Positions 8,988-18,419 of a stretch of DNA of 64,000 bases are shown piece by piece (positions within the stretch are counted from its first letter, which is position 1; every line of letters starts with the position of its first letter). Position numbers and translations under genes: made by a program. Under the pieces are notes generated by a model. It saw only the letters and a list, made by a program, of their open reading frames with translations, searched no databases and was not told the origin of the DNA. Source of the stretch: Candidatus Zixiibacteriota bacterium (GTDB lineage Bacteria > Zixibacteria > MSB-5A5 > GN15 > PGXB01); assembly GCA_016933955.1 (NCBI GenBank), contig JAFGTT010000027.1, positions 1 to 64,000 on the forward strand. The letters run 5' to 3'.

Positions 8988-10667
8988 TTATTTTTGTTCA
9001 ATCTTGGCCCAGGAATCGCGCAGTCCGACCGAACGATTGAAAATCAGGGCCTCGGGCCGTGAATCCCGGGAATCAACCACAAAATAACCCTGTCTCATGA
9101 ACTGGAAATAATCGCCCGGTGTTGCTTTCGCCAGCCCCGGTTCCAGCTTACAGTTATTCAGGATCTGAAGCGAATCACGATTAAGGTTGACTTTGAAATC
9201 ATCATCCTCTTCCGGGTTTTCCTTAAAAAACAATTTATCATAAAGGCGCACCTGAGCCGGGATGGCATGAGAAACCGACACCCAGTGTAGCGTCCCTTTG
9301 ACGCGACGCCCATCCGGCGCATCACCACCCCGTGTAGCGGGATCATATGTACAGCGTAATTCGACAATCTCGCCGGTCTTACTGTCTTTAATGACCTTGT
9401 TACAGATTATAAAATAAGCATGTTTCAGGCGGACTTCGGCACCCGGGGCCAGGCGGAAATATTTCTTTGGCGGATTTTCGCGGAAATCATCGCGCTCGAT
9501 ATAAACCTCTCGCGAGAAAGGCACCATGCGAGTCCCGGCCGTTTCATCTTCGGGATTATTAACCGCTTCCAGTTCCTCGACCTTTCCTTCAGGATAATTT
9601 TCGATAACGACTTTGATTGGATCGAGAACGGCCATAACCCGGACGGCCCGTTTGTTGAGATCCTCTCTCAGGCAGTGTTCGAGTAGAGCGATATCGACGG
9701 TACTGTCTTTCTTTGCCACCCCGATGCGTTCGGCAAAATTACGAATCGACTCCGAAGTATAGCCGCGCCGTCTCAGACCACAGACGGTCGGCATCCGGGG
9801 ATCGTCCCAGCCGCCGACATGTTTTTCCCGGACCAGCTGGAGGAGCTTGCGTTTACTCATGACCGTATAAGTCAGGTTAAGCCGGGCAAATTCGATCTGC
9901 CGCGGGGAGTGAATTTCAAGATGTTCGACAAACCAGTTGTATAGCGGCCGGTGATCCTCGAATTCCAGGGTACATATGGAATGGGTGATACCTTCGATCG
10001 AATCGGACTGGCCATGGGCCCAGTCGTACATCGGGTAAATGCACCATTTGTCACCGGTGCGATGATGCGGTGCATGAAGAATGCGGTACATAACCGGATC
10101 GCGCATGTTGAGATTGCCCGACGACATGTCTATTTTGGCTCGTAAAACGCGCGAACCGTCGGGGAATTCACCGGCTTTCATGCGTTCGAAAAGATCCAGG
10201 TTTTCCTCGATAGAACGATTGCGGTAGGGGCTTTCTTCGCCCGGTTCGGTCAGAGTCCCGCGGCGCCGGCGAATTTCATCGGCCGAGGAATCATCGACAT
10301 AGGCCAAACCCTTTTTAATCAATCTGACAGCATATTCATACAGGGTTCCGAAATAATCCGAAGCATAGAAAAGACGGTCATCCCAATCGGCCCCGAGCCA
10401 GCGGACATCCTCGATAATCGATTCGACATACTCGGTTTCTTCCTTGCTGGGATTGGTATCATCGAAACGAAGGTTGAACCGGCCATCGTAACGCCGGGCG
10501 ATGCCGTAGTTGAGACAGATCGACTTGGCGTGTCCGATATGGAGATAGCCGTTCGGTTCCGGCGGAAAACGGGTATGAACGCGGTGATCGTTTTTGCCCT
10601 GTTTGAGATCATCATCGATTATGTCGGTGATGAAATTCGAATTCGGAGCAGTCGCATTGTTTTCCAT
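8988..10667 (-). CDS. glnS: Glutaminyl-tRNA synthetase
   Basis: 559 residues, matching bacterial GlnRS, a class Ib enzyme that charges tRNA-Gln directly. The catalytic motifs are [15 protein letters not shown] (HIGH at residues 43-46) and VMSKRKL (KMSKS loop, about residue 270). The C-terminal anticodon-binding beta-barrels are present, ending with [15 protein letters not shown]. The ATG at 10667 has GGAG 11 bases upstream. Many bacteria lack this enzyme and use the amidotransferase route; its presence means direct glutaminylation here. It diverges from nadA, and its leader of about 109 bases contains two hairpins. Confidence 0.97.
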   Translation of the reverse strand: MENNATAPNSNFITDIIDDDLKQGKNDHRVHTRFPPEPNGYLHIGHAKSICLNYGIARRYDGRFNLRFDDTNPSKEETEYVESIIEDVRWLGADWDDRLFYASDYFGTLYEYAVRLIKKGLAYVDDSSADEIRRRRGTLTEPGEESPYRNRSIEENLDLFERMKAGEFPDGSRVLRAKIDMSSGNLNMRDPVMYRILHAPHHRTGDKWCIYPMYDWAHGQSDSIEGITHSICTLEFEDHRPLYNWFVEHLEIHSPRQIEFARLNLTYTVMSKRKLLQLVREKHVGGWDDPRMPTVCGLRRRGYTSESIRNFAERIGVAKKDSTVDIALLEHCLREDLNKRAVRVMAVLDPIKVVIENYPEGKVEELEAVNNPEDETAGTRMVPFSREVYIERDDFRENPPKKYFRLAPGAEVRLKHAYFIICNKVIKDSKTGEIVELRCTYDPATRGGDAPDGRRVKGTLHWVSVSHAIPAQVRLYDKLFFKENPEEDDDFKVNLNRDSLQILNNCKLEPGLAKATPGDYFQFMRQGYFVVDSRDSRPEALIFNRSVGLRDSWAKIEQK

Positions 10668-10782
10668 ATCCTATTATCTCCAGTAAAAACCCGTTTTGAC
10701 AACGTTATTCAATCATCGGCGAAAAAACCGGTTTTATTACACGGCCGCCCGGAATCAAAACCGGGCTGGTTTAAAAGTCGAT

Positions 10783-10811
10783 AATATATGACATACGGTA
10801 TTTCAAGGCAA
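10783..10811 (-). promoter_or_regulatory. Promoter of glnS
   Basis: On the minus strand TTGCCT (10811-10806), 17-base spacer, TATATT (10788-10783). The leader that follows has a GC-rich hairpin (GCCCGG/CCGGGC, 10747-10766) and the palindrome AAAACCGGTTTT (10724-10735) whose minus-strand end runs into six T residues. Confidence 0.6.
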
Positions 10812-10862
10812 TTGTTTTGGCAGGGCCTTTCGGAGAAACCGATGAATCGGTTTACGGAAACA

Positions 10863-10890
10863 TTGCGCATTCATAAAATGTTAGTATATT
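10863..10890 (+). promoter_or_regulatory. Promoter of nadA
   Basis: TTGCGC (10863-10868), 16-base spacer, TATATT (10885-10890). Predicted start near 10897, giving a leader of about 38 bases that contains the Shine-Dalgarno GAGGA. Confidence 0.55.
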
Positions 10891-10934
10891 ATGAATTCTT
10901 TCACGTATGGAGTGGAAATTGAGGAATTTTGTTT

Positions 10935-12014
10935 ATGTATTTTGCCTTGCCGAAAGAATATCGTGAATCGACAACGGAGGAGCTGAAAGACAGTATCCGA
11001 TCCGCCAGGGGAAAATTGGGTCGGAAGGCGATAATACTGACTCATCATTATCAGCGACCGGAAATAGTCGAGTCGGGAGATGCCGTGGGTGATTCTTACG
11101 GACTTTCCAAAATCGCGGCGGAACGTGATGATGTCGATCTGATAATTTTCTGCGGGGTTCATTTTATGGCTGAGGCGGCTTATATCCTGTCCAAACCGCA
11201 TCAAAAGGTTTACCTGCCCAATCCGCTGGCCGGTTGCCCGATGGCCGATATGGCTGAGATTGAGGAGGTTCTCGAAGCCTGGGAGGTTTTGAAAGCTTTC
11301 GGCGGCGATACACGAATTATGCCGATATCCTATATGAACTCGGCGGCCTCGCTAAAGGCTTTCGTGGGGGAACATGGGGGACTCATCTGCACCAGTTCAA
11401 ACGCGGATGCGGCCTATAAATGGGCTCTCGAACGGCGTGAGAAACTGTTTTTCTTTCCCGATCGCCATCTGGGCTATAACACCGGCATCAAATACGGCTT
11501 GTCTCGCGATGATATGGTCCTCTGGGATTTTGCCAAAGAGCAGGGCGGACTAAGCGACGAGCAAATTGAAAAGGCCAGAGTTATTCTCTGGAAAGGCCAT
11601 TGCCATGTTCATACCAATTTCCGCTCCCGGCACGTAACCGAAGTCCGGGGAAAATATCCGGATGTCAAAATCGTGGTGCATCCGGAATGCTCTCATACCG
11701 TGGTGGAGCAGGCCGATGCGGTCGGTTCGACCAGCTTCATTGTTAAATATGTGGAACAGCAACCGGCCGGTTCGGTGATTGCCATCGGGACCGAGATCAA
11801 CCTGATCAACCGGCTGGCCCATGAACATCCCGATAAAAAGATTTTCGAGCTTTCCGGTCAAACCTGCCCGGTTTGCGCCAACATGTACAGAACAACTTTA
11901 AACGACCTGGCTTATTGTCTTGAAAACTATGAAGATATGAAGACAATAACCGTGCCGGATGAAGTCCGACAGAAAGCTTATCTGGCTCTTGAGCGGATGC
12001 TTGAGGTGCACTGA
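10935..12014 (+). CDS. nadA: Quinolinate synthase
   Basis: 359 residues. NadA condenses iminoaspartate with dihydroxyacetone phosphate to quinolinate, the first committed ring of de novo NAD synthesis, and needs a [4Fe-4S] cluster. The three ligand cysteines are visible: Cys73 in FCGVHFMAE, the cysteine of HPECSH, and one in GQTCPVCANMYRT. The substrate motif LTHHYQ is near residue 36. The ATG at 10935 is preferred over a TTG two codons earlier because GAGGA lies 9 bases upstream of it. nadE is at 15370-16179. The nadB/nadC partners are not in this window. Confidence 0.96.
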   Translation: MYFALPKEYRESTTEELKDSIRSARGKLGRKAIILTHHYQRPEIVESGDAVGDSYGLSKIAAERDDVDLIIFCGVHFMAEAAYILSKPHQKVYLPNPLAGCPMADMAEIEEVLEAWEVLKAFGGDTRIMPISYMNSAASLKAFVGEHGGLICTSSNADAAYKWALERREKLFFFPDRHLGYNTGIKYGLSRDDMVLWDFAKEQGGLSDEQIEKARVILWKGHCHVHTNFRSRHVTEVRGKYPDVKIVVHPECSHTVVEQADAVGSTSFIVKYVEQQPAGSVIAIGTEINLINRLAHEHPDKKIFELSGQTCPVCANMYRTTLNDLAYCLENYEDMKTITVPDEVRQKAYLALERMLEVH

Positions 12015-12033
12015 TACGGCAGGGTATAAATTC

Positions 12034-12936
12034 CTACGATTGTCTTTCAATTCGATTTTCGGTTAATATCTTTTTCCGCGATAACTGAACAACCACAACT
12101 CCCAGAATAATCAATCCCCCTCCAAGCCATTCGATTGGGACGGGGAGACTCCGCAGGATGGCAAAGGCAAAAAGAGCGGTAAAAAGCGGGGTAGACTGGC
12201 TGATCAGGGCGGCCCGGGAGATATTAATTCGTTTCAGAGCCTCCATGTAGGTGGCTCGCCCCAGGACAGGGAGAAGCAGGGCCGCGATTAATATAAGCCA
12301 GAGGGTTTTGGCCGGCGGAAGATACAAGTTTTGACCTCGGATAAGCAGGATGACATACATGATAAATACCATGAAGATATTTCGATAGAAAAGGAATTTA
12401 ATAGTCCCCAGCCTTTTGATATTCTTCTTGATAATGACTTCTGCCACGGCAAATAAAAGCGAGGAAAGGACCATCAGGGTGGCGGCTTTTGAAATGGCCA
12501 GGTTGGTGTGATATTTGAGTATAAAAATACCACCCAGGGCAATCAACCCTCCGATTAATTCCACGGCCGTTAGTTTTTCTTTCAAAAGAAAAAAGGCCAG
12601 GATTACGGTTAATATGACCTCGAACCGGGAAAGAAAAGAAACCGTGGCCGGTTCAATCAGTTTCAGCGAGGTGATAAACAGGTAGAGAGCCAGGGCGAAA
12701 AGTATGGCCAGAACGAAAATAAGGCCCAGTATCCGGGGTGATACATTCAAAACTTCCCGCCGAGTCTTTTTTTCCAAAAGGAAAAAGGCTGACAGGATAC
12801 AGGCAAAAGAAAAATAATAGATATTAAAAATCTCCGGGGTTAATCCCTCGACGGCCACTTTAGCCGGGATATTTCCCAGCCCGCAGACAATGGCGCAGGA
12901 AAGGGCATAGAGATCACCGATCCGGTTTTCGTCCAT
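12034..12936 (-). CDS. EamA/DMT-family transporter
   Basis: 300 residues with about ten hydrophobic segments in two similar halves, the layout of drug/metabolite transporters with paired EamA domains. Family-like segments include FLSRFEVILTVILAFFLLKE (end of repeat 1, about residues 100-120) and LISQSTPLFTALFAF (repeat 2). Substrate is unknown. It is the last gene of the nadE operon: its ATG shares one base with the lgt stop (TAATG), so translation is coupled. It converges on nadA with only 19 bases between stops. Confidence 0.85.
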   Translation of the reverse strand: MDENRIGDLYALSCAIVCGLGNIPAKVAVEGLTPEIFNIYYFSFACILSAFFLLEKKTRREVLNVSPRILGLIFVLAILFALALYLFITSLKLIEPATVSFLSRFEVILTVILAFFLLKEKLTAVELIGGLIALGGIFILKYHTNLAISKAATLMVLSSLLFAVAEVIIKKNIKRLGTIKFLFYRNIFMVFIMYVILLIRGQNLYLPPAKTLWLILIAALLLPVLGRATYMEALKRINISRAALISQSTPLFTALFAFAILRSLPVPIEWLGGGLIILGVVVVQLSRKKILTENRIERQS

Positions 12937-13751
12937 TAAGCCCCTGCGGTCTGTTTATTTACCGTCCTGCGGTACTGGATGATATATATACCCAGACCCA
13001 GCAAAAACAGTGAAATCGATATCAGGTGGTTGTAGGTGGGATGCATGCCCAGGATATTGATATGCATGGCATCTTCATAATAACGAACATATTCGATAGC
13101 ATAACGGAAAATCGCCTCGACCATAAACAGCATGGCCAGGATCTGCCCCGGAAAGTGGCGATGTTTCAAGCGGTAGTGAAGAAAGACAAAGAGCAGTAAT
13201 CCATAAAGTGAGCTGTATATTTGCGAGGGGTGTAAATGAGCGGATCCAAAGATATAATACGGAATCGAACCCTCCGGGAAACTGACCCCCCAAGGCAAGC
13301 CGGTCGGGGTCCCGAAACAGCATCCATTGAGGAAACACCCGATCCGAGTAAAAATCAAACCCAGACCGATGGTCGGCGCGAAAATATCAAAGGTTTCCAG
13401 CACCGGGAGTTTTTTTGCCTTCAGGTAAATATAAGAGCAAATCACGGCCCCGATTATCCCGCCGTAGAGATTGAGACCGGCAATCCCGAAATGATCGGCA
13501 TGAAAGGGATTGACAGCAGAAAGCCAGTTGCCGCTGAATTCCTCTATATGAAAGAGAACATATGAAACCCTGGCCCCGACCACCCCAGTGAAAACCATGA
13601 TATAGGAAACGGTCAGGAAATATTCAAAGTTGAGTTTCTCCCGTTTGACAATTCGGCTAACGTAATAGACACCGAGGAAAAACGAAATCGCCAGCATGAC
13701 GCCGTAACTTCGGATGGCAATAGAACCAATTTTAAATAATTCAGGATACAT
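12936..13751 (-). CDS. lgt: Prolipoprotein diacylglyceryl transferase
   Basis: 271 residues, seven membrane segments. Lgt transfers diacylglycerol from phosphatidylglycerol to the lipobox cysteine of prolipoproteins in the inner membrane. Recognisable pieces are IRSYGVMLAISFFLG near the N-terminus, GLIFTRIGCFLNGCCFG (variant of the Lgt signature, about residue 130) and HPSQIYSSLYGL (about residue 175). Lipoproteins for it to act on are encoded nearby (23591, 24563 and 55313). The start overlaps the PAP2 gene end by 11 bases. Confidence 0.95.
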   Translation of the reverse strand: MYPELFKIGSIAIRSYGVMLAISFFLGVYYVSRIVKREKLNFEYFLTVSYIMVFTGVVGARVSYVLFHIEEFSGNWLSAVNPFHADHFGIAGLNLYGGIIGAVICSYIYLKAKKLPVLETFDIFAPTIGLGLIFTRIGCFLNGCCFGTPTGLPWGVSFPEGSIPYYIFGSAHLHPSQIYSSLYGLLLFVFLHYRLKHRHFPGQILAMLFMVEAIFRYAIEYVRYYEDAMHINILGMHPTYNHLISISLFLLGLGIYIIQYRRTVNKQTAGA

Positions 13752-14652
13752 ATTTTACAGCTTTCTCTTCCGTCTCACAGGTTTTGTCGGTGGTGATAAA
13801 CCATCGCTCATAATATTTCATAACTATAATTGTGACCACACTTCCGATGATTCCGCCGACGATAACATCGGAAACATAATGATACCGGCCATAAAAAGTT
13901 CCCAGCGCCATTCCGATATCGATTACCAAAAAAATAATAGCGGCTTTTTTGTAATATTTCAAACAGAAAATCAGCATCACCAGAGCCTCTCCGAAATGTG
14001 AAGACGGCATAGCCCCTCCATGGACTGAACCTTTGGCCTGAACCAGCTCCACCATTGGCCGGAAGATCGGTCCGCTGATGGAATTAATATATTTTTCGGC
14101 GAAGAAATAGCGCGGCCCCTCGATCGGATAGAAGATAAAAATCAGATAGCAGATAAAAAAGGTGAGACAGATGGCGGCCAGTGATTTTTCGATTACCAGA
14201 TACTCCTTTTTAATAAAGGCCATCAGGAGAAAAACGGGGATCATGGGGTAATACAGAAAATATGTCAGACTGAGGATTTCGGTCAGCCAGACATTTAATA
14301 AATTTCGGTCCAGCCAGAGAGTCGGATTGTCCCCGAAAAACGACCGCTCTAATCCGGTTAATTGATAATCCAGAAAATCAGGGAATATCAGATGCATCAA
14401 TCCGCCGGTCTCACGGTAAAAAAACGTAAACAACACGGCCGGATAGAGAAGCCGAAAGAGCAGGACTATCTTCCTGTCGGTGTCGGAGAGGTAACGGATA
14501 ATCATCAGAATCAGGGCGGTTATACCCAGATTGAACAGCAATTCATCGAAGTACAAATAAAGCGGTCGCCCGAATAATAATATCAGTATCGAAAGCAGTG
14601 AGAGATAGATGAGAATAATAATATCGAACGGGTAGATCTTACACTTACTCAT
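13741..14652 (-). CDS. PAP2-superfamily membrane phosphatase/transferase
   Basis: 303 residues with about six to eight membrane helices. The phosphatidic-acid-phosphatase signature is present as GGAMPSSHFGEAL (about residues 211-223) and GRYHYVSDVIVGG (about residues 252-264), containing the catalytic histidines. The arrangement is that of the PAP2_3/Aur1-like subgroup, which acts on lipid phosphates or moves phospho-head groups. Between rsmI and lgt in an operon with overlaps on both sides (8 and 11 bases). A role in phospholipid or undecaprenyl-phosphate metabolism is plausible from context but not shown. Confidence 0.85.
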   Translation of the reverse strand: MSKCKIYPFDIIILIYLSLLSILILLFGRPLYLYFDELLFNLGITALILMIIRYLSDTDRKIVLLFRLLYPAVLFTFFYRETGGLMHLIFPDFLDYQLTGLERSFFGDNPTLWLDRNLLNVWLTEILSLTYFLYYPMIPVFLLMAFIKKEYLVIEKSLAAICLTFFICYLIFIFYPIEGPRYFFAEKYINSISGPIFRPMVELVQAKGSVHGGAMPSSHFGEALVMLIFCLKYYKKAAIIFLVIDIGMALGTFYGRYHYVSDVIVGGIIGSVVTIIVMKYYERWFITTDKTCETEEKAVKYVS

Positions 14653-15361
14653 GCTGATTTTCTCTATCCCCGGCGGATTTTCCGGCTATTACCAGCACTA
14701 TCTCGCCTTTCAGTATTCGTCCCCTGGCTGTTTCGAGCAGTTCCGAGATACGGCCGCGGATAAATTCCTCATGAATTTTCGACAGCTCCCGGGCAATGCA
14801 GGCCTGTCGATTACCAAGGACTTCCAGAGCATCGGCCATAGTCCTTTCGATTCGATGCGGAGATTCATAGAAGACAAGGGTATGATCAAGCTCCTTCAAT
14901 CCTGATAACCGGTTTTTCCGGGCTCCGGATTTGGGGGGCAGAAAGCCTTCGAAAAAGAATCGATCGAGAGCCAACCCCGATCCGGTCAGGGCCGGAATCA
15001 GGGCATTGGGGCCGGGGAGAGGAGACACGGCTATATTATTTTCAATAGCGGCTCGGATAATCCGAAAAGCCGGATCGGACAGCCCCGGCGAACCGGCATC
15101 GGTGATAACACTGACAGTCCCCCCACCATTGAGTATTTCGAGTAATTGCGGGAGCCGTTTCTGTTCGTTGAAATCATGATAACTGAGCAGTTTTTTCTTT
15201 AATCCGAAATGAGCCAGCAATCGACCCGATAGACGGGTATCCTCACAGGCAACCAAATCTGATTCGGACAAAACCTCCAGGGCCCGTCTGGTAATATCAC
15301 CAAGATTACCGATAGGGGTCGGTACAAGGTACAAAACGCCTTTTTTCAGAATATCGCTCAT
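14645..15361 (-). CDS. rsmI: 16S rRNA (cytidine-1402-2'-O)-methyltransferase
   Basis: 238 residues of the tetrapyrrole-methylase fold. RsmI methylates the ribose of C1402 in the decoding centre using S-adenosylmethionine. Motifs: LYLVPTPIGNLGDIT (residues 10-24), VACEDTR, VSVITDAGSPGLSDP, SPLPGPNALIPAL, and FYESPHRI. All are family hallmarks. It begins eight bases after the nadE stop and overlaps the PAP2 start by eight bases. Confidence 0.96.
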   Translation of the reverse strand: MSDILKKGVLYLVPTPIGNLGDITRRALEVLSESDLVACEDTRLSGRLLAHFGLKKKLLSYHDFNEQKRLPQLLEILNGGGTVSVITDAGSPGLSDPAFRIIRAAIENNIAVSPLPGPNALIPALTGSGLALDRFFFEGFLPPKSGARKNRLSGLKELDHTLVFYESPHRIERTMADALEVLGNRQACIARELSKIHEEFIRGRISELLETARGRILKGEIVLVIAGKSAGDRENQHE

Positions 15362-15369
15362 CCCGCGGT

Positions 15370-16179
15370 TTATCCAATGACGACATTATCCGGTATGGGG
15401 TTAAGGCCTAAATCAGGAATCTCCGGAAGATGTCGTTTATAATGGAACTTGTTTATCAGAGTTACGGCCCGGACTATAAAAGCATCGCTGAAACCGGCCC
15501 GCGTGAGTTCCAAACGTTTAGTCAGGCCCTGTTCGATTATCATGAACAATAACCGATCCACTTTTTCGTATTCCAATCCCAGTTCACCTTCATCGGTCTG
15601 ACCCGGCCAGAGATCGGCCGAGGGGGTTTTTGTAATTATGCTCCCCGGAATATCGTAATAACGGGCCATCTGTCGGACCTGCGTTTTATAAAGCATACCC
15701 AGCGGGTTAACCGAACAGGCCATATCGCCGTACCATGTACCGTATCCGAGGCAGATTTCGGTACGGTTGGAGGTGCCCAAAACGAGACAGCCCATTTCAT
15801 AGGCCCGATCGAACAGGATCGACATCCTTTCCCTGGCCATTTTATTGCCCAGCCGGACTTTATTAACGATTGACACATTTTTATAATAGTCATCAATCAT
15901 CGGGCTTATTTCAATTGTCTCAGAGCTTATACCCAGTTGTTTAACCAGCCTCTCAGCATCGGCCAGCGAATCGCCCGAGGAATGTTTATAAGGCATCATT
16001 AAACCATGAATTTGATTGGCTCCGATCGCCCGAGCGGCAATGGAGGCGGCCAGCGATGAATCAATCCCGCCTGAGAGACCGAGGATATAGCCTTTTAATC
16101 CGGAATTGACCAGCTTATCCTTAAGGAATTTTTCCAGGGTGGTTGCCAGCGCCCGTTCATTTGAGATTATTATATCCAT
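15370..16179 (-). CDS. nadE: NAD+ synthetase, ammonia-dependent type
   Basis: 269 residues from the ATG at 16179 (the frame is open to 16251, but GAAGGGG lies just before this ATG and the protein start [10 protein letters not shown] fits). NadE amidates deamido-NAD to NAD. The ATP-pyrophosphatase P-loop is SGGIDSS (residues 36-42); [18 protein letters not shown] and [13 protein letters not shown] are typical. No glutaminase domain is fused, so it should use free ammonia or a separate glutaminase. First gene of the nadE-rsmI-PAP2-lgt-EamA operon. Confidence 0.96.
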   Translation of the reverse strand: MDIIISNERALATTLEKFLKDKLVNSGLKGYILGLSGGIDSSLAASIAARAIGANQIHGLMMPYKHSSGDSLADAERLVKQLGISSETIEISPMIDDYYKNVSIVNKVRLGNKMARERMSILFDRAYEMGCLVLGTSNRTEICLGYGTWYGDMACSVNPLGMLYKTQVRQMARYYDIPGSIITKTPSADLWPGQTDEGELGLEYEKVDRLLFMIIEQGLTKRLELTRAGFSDAFIVRAVTLINKFHYKRHLPEIPDLGLNPIPDNVVIG

Positions 16180-16205
16180 ATCCCCTTCGCGTAATTTTGT
16201 TGATA

Positions 16206-16235
16206 ATAATACGATTGACAAAACACAACAAGCAA
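16206..16235 (-). promoter_or_regulatory. Promoter of the nadE operon
   Basis: On the minus strand TTGCTT (16235-16230), 18-base spacer, TATTAT (16211-16206). Predicted start near 16199, about 20 bases before the nadE ATG. Confidence 0.55.
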
Positions 16236-16259
16236 AATCTTTGCAATCCACAGATGTTA

Positions 16260-16288
16260 TTGACAGGGAGGGAAACGGCCATTATATT
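16260..16288 (+). promoter_or_regulatory. Promoter of ssb
   Basis: TTGACA (16260-16265), 17-base spacer, TATATT (16283-16288): a perfect -35 and a 5/6 -10. Predicted start near 16295, leader of about 31 bases. Confidence 0.8.
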
Positions 16289-16325
16289 CATCCAAACGAT
16301 TCCAACATTCAAAGGAAGGATACCC

Positions 16326-16754
16326 ATGGCAGGAATAAACAAGGCAATCCTTATCGGTAATCTTGGCAAGGATCCGGAACTTCGTTATACACCGGGGGGA
16401 CAGGCGGTCGCCTCTTTTTCTATGGCGACATCGGAGAAATGGCGGGACAAAGACGGCGTTATGCAGGACCGGACCGAGTGGCATAATATTGTGGTATGGG
16501 GTCGGCAGGCGGAAATTGCCAAGGAATATCTGGCTAAAGGCCGAACGGTGTATGTTGAGGGAAGAATCCAGACCCGCTCATGGGAGGATAAGGACGGCAA
16601 TAAGCGATATACGACCGAGATCGTCGCCCAACGACTTCAATTCCTGGGCGGCCGCGATCAGGGCGCCGGGCAGCCGGCCCAGAGCACGGAGATGCCACCC
16701 GAGGCGCCGCCGGCGGGTGATTTAAGCGGCGAGGACGATGATTTGCCGTTCTAA
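16326..16754 (+). CDS. ssb: Single-stranded DNA-binding protein
   Basis: 142 residues from the ATG at 16326 ([20 protein letters not shown]), preceded by AAGGAAGGA; the frame is open upstream but that part is not SSB-like. An OB-fold domain (about residues 1-108) includes [18 protein letters not shown] and [14 protein letters not shown] short Gly/Pro/Ala linker leads to the acidic tip EDDDLPF, which recruits replication and repair proteins. Single gene with its own strong promoter and a terminator at 16784-16810. Confidence 0.97.
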   Translation: MAGINKAILIGNLGKDPELRYTPGGQAVASFSMATSEKWRDKDGVMQDRTEWHNIVVWGRQAEIAKEYLAKGRTVYVEGRIQTRSWEDKDGNKRYTTEIVAQRLQFLGGRDQGAGQPAQSTEMPPEAPPAGDLSGEDDDLPF

Positions 16755-16783
16755 AGCGAATTACGCAAATTGCATTGATCCAT

Positions 16784-16810
16784 AAAAAAGGCGGGATGTC
16801 CCGCCTTTTT
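16784..16810. terminator. Bidirectional terminator between ssb and lpxD
   Basis: Perfect 7-base-pair hairpin GGCGGGA (16790-16796), TG loop, TCCCGCC (16799-16805), flanked by an A-run on the left and TTTTT on the right, so it can end transcripts from both sides. Confidence 0.85.
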
Positions 16811-16825
16811 CAATTGCAGAAAATA

Positions 16826-17848
16826 TTATTCCTGATCGGGATTGACTTTTTTTTCCAATTGGTTGACGCGTTTGAGGAGTTCCGGAAGTCTATTGATACA
16901 GGCCTCAATTCTTTTCTGGCGGCCTATTTCCCGGGCCGGATAACCGAACATATTTTGCCCGGAGGGAACGGAGCTTTTAATACCTGATTTGGCTCCAACC
17001 ATAACGCCATCGCCAAGCTCAATATGCCCGACAATTCCGACCTGGCCGGCCAGAATCACACCCCGGCCCAGTTTGGTGGATCCGGAAATACCGGTTTGGG
17101 AAATAATGATCGAGAAATCTCCGATTTCCACATTATGGGCAATTTGAACCAGGTTGTCGATCTTGACCGAATTACCGATTCTGGTCGGACCCAGCGCACC
17201 CCGGTCAATGGTCACATTGGCTCCGATTTCAACCTCGTTGCCGATTTCCACCCATCCGACCTGTTTGACCTTTTTAATACCGCTTTCGTGCCGGGCATAT
17301 CCGAAACCATCAGAGCCGATTACGGTTCCACTGTGAACGATGACATTATTTCCTATGTGCGTATCATCAAGTAGATTAACGCCCGGATGGATTTTGCAAT
17401 TATTCCCCAGCATGACATTTCGCCCCAGATAGACTTTCGGCATAATTGCGGTGTTTTCACCGATGATGGTATTTTCACCGATATAAGACAGCGCCCCAAC
17501 CGATGAACCCTGGCCGATGGCGGCCGAGGATGCCACAACGGCGGTAGGGTTAACCCCCGGTTGCCCCTGACCGGATTCCGGGTAAAGGATATCGAGAATA
17601 AGAGCAAAGGCGAAATAGGGGTCTTTGTGGAAAATAACGGGGAGACGATCAAATTTCTGGTCTGGAGACAGAACGACCGCCGAGGCGGCGGTCGTTTCAA
17701 GAAATTTCGCATATCTGTTATTGGCGACGAAGGTTATCTGCCTCGGCCCGGCAGAATTGATCGGGGCCGCGGATTCAATAATCAGATTGCCGTCGCCGGC
17801 CAGTTTACCACCGGCGATTCGGGCCAATTCTTTCAGTTTAATGCCCAC
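16826..17848 (-). CDS. lpxD: UDP-3-O-acylglucosamine N-acyltransferase
   Basis: 340 residues, GTG start at 17848, 14 bases after the skp stop. LpxD adds the N-linked hydroxyacyl chain in lipid A synthesis, so the cell should make lipopolysaccharide. An N-terminal uridine-binding domain (about residues 1-100, ITFVANNRYAKFL) precedes a left-handed beta-helix of hexapeptide repeats (about 105-300: IGENTIIGENTAIMPKVYLG, HIGNNVIVHSGTVIGSDGFG). The active-site histidine region is VQIAHNVEIGD. A C-terminal helix with Leu/Lys heptads (LPELLKRVNQLEKKV) is the usual trimer coil. Last gene of rplU-bamA-skp-lpxD. Confidence 0.96.
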   Translation of the reverse strand: MGIKLKELARIAGGKLAGDGNLIIESAAPINSAGPRQITFVANNRYAKFLETTAASAVVLSPDQKFDRLPVIFHKDPYFAFALILDILYPESGQGQPGVNPTAVVASSAAIGQGSSVGALSYIGENTIIGENTAIMPKVYLGRNVMLGNNCKIHPGVNLLDDTHIGNNVIVHSGTVIGSDGFGYARHESGIKKVKQVGWVEIGNEVEIGANVTIDRGALGPTRIGNSVKIDNLVQIAHNVEIGDFSIIISQTGISGSTKLGRGVILAGQVGIVGHIELGDGVMVGAKSGIKSSVPSGQNMFGYPAREIGRQKRIEACINRLPELLKRVNQLEKKVNPDQE

Positions 17849-17862
17849 ACCGGATTACCCCT

Positions 17863-18390
17863 TTATTGTTCTTCCAGAATATCCAGTACATTATCGGTAA
17901 TGTCAAAATCCTGCTTGGCATAGGCAAGGCCCCCGGAATTGAAGATAAAATCATAATTGCCTTCGGTGGCCACGCGTTCAATAGCGGTGTTGATTTTATC
18001 CAGCAGGGGCTTGACCAGCTCGCTTTGTTTTCGCTCGGCGCGGCCACTGGGTCCGAAAACATCGCGCGTAAAAGCATCCAGGCTCTGGCGTTTGGCCTCA
18101 ATAGCGGCTTCTCTTTCCTTTTTCTTGTCGGGCGAGAGAATCAACTGCTGTTTTTCGTATTCCGTCGTCATATCTTCATAGGCCTTTTGCATTTCTTTGG
18201 CCTCATCATCCCAGGCCTTGTACAACGTGTTGAATTCTTCCTGAGCTTTGGCCCAGTCCTTGTATTCGGCGAAAATGCGATCGGAATCGATATACCCGAC
18301 CTTACCTATTTGAGCCTGACCCGGGGTTGAAAGAGCCATTATCAGCAAAACTGCCAATCCGGTTAATAAAAACGATTTACCTTTTAACAT
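17863..18390 (-). CDS. skp: Skp/OmpH-like periplasmic chaperone
   Basis: 175 residues. A signal peptide (residues 1-26, LLTGLAVLLIMALSTPGQA) leads to IGKVGYIDSDRIF, the typical first beta-strand of the OmpH family, then a long charged alpha-helical arm (about residues 45-130) rich in Glu, Lys and Gln, and a return strand ending in ITDNVLDILEE. Skp trimers hold unfolded outer-membrane proteins on the way to BamA. The gene sits between bamA and lpxD, the classic order. The ATG has GAGGAGAG just before it. Confidence 0.92.
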   Translation of the reverse strand: MLKGKSFLLTGLAVLLIMALSTPGQAQIGKVGYIDSDRIFAEYKDWAKAQEEFNTLYKAWDDEAKEMQKAYEDMTTEYEKQQLILSPDKKKEREAAIEAKRQSLDAFTRDVFGPSGRAERKQSELVKPLLDKINTAIERVATEGNYDFIFNSGGLAYAKQDFDITDNVLDILEEQ

Positions 18391-18419
18391 TTCTCTCCTC
18401 GTATGTTAAAATTACATAA

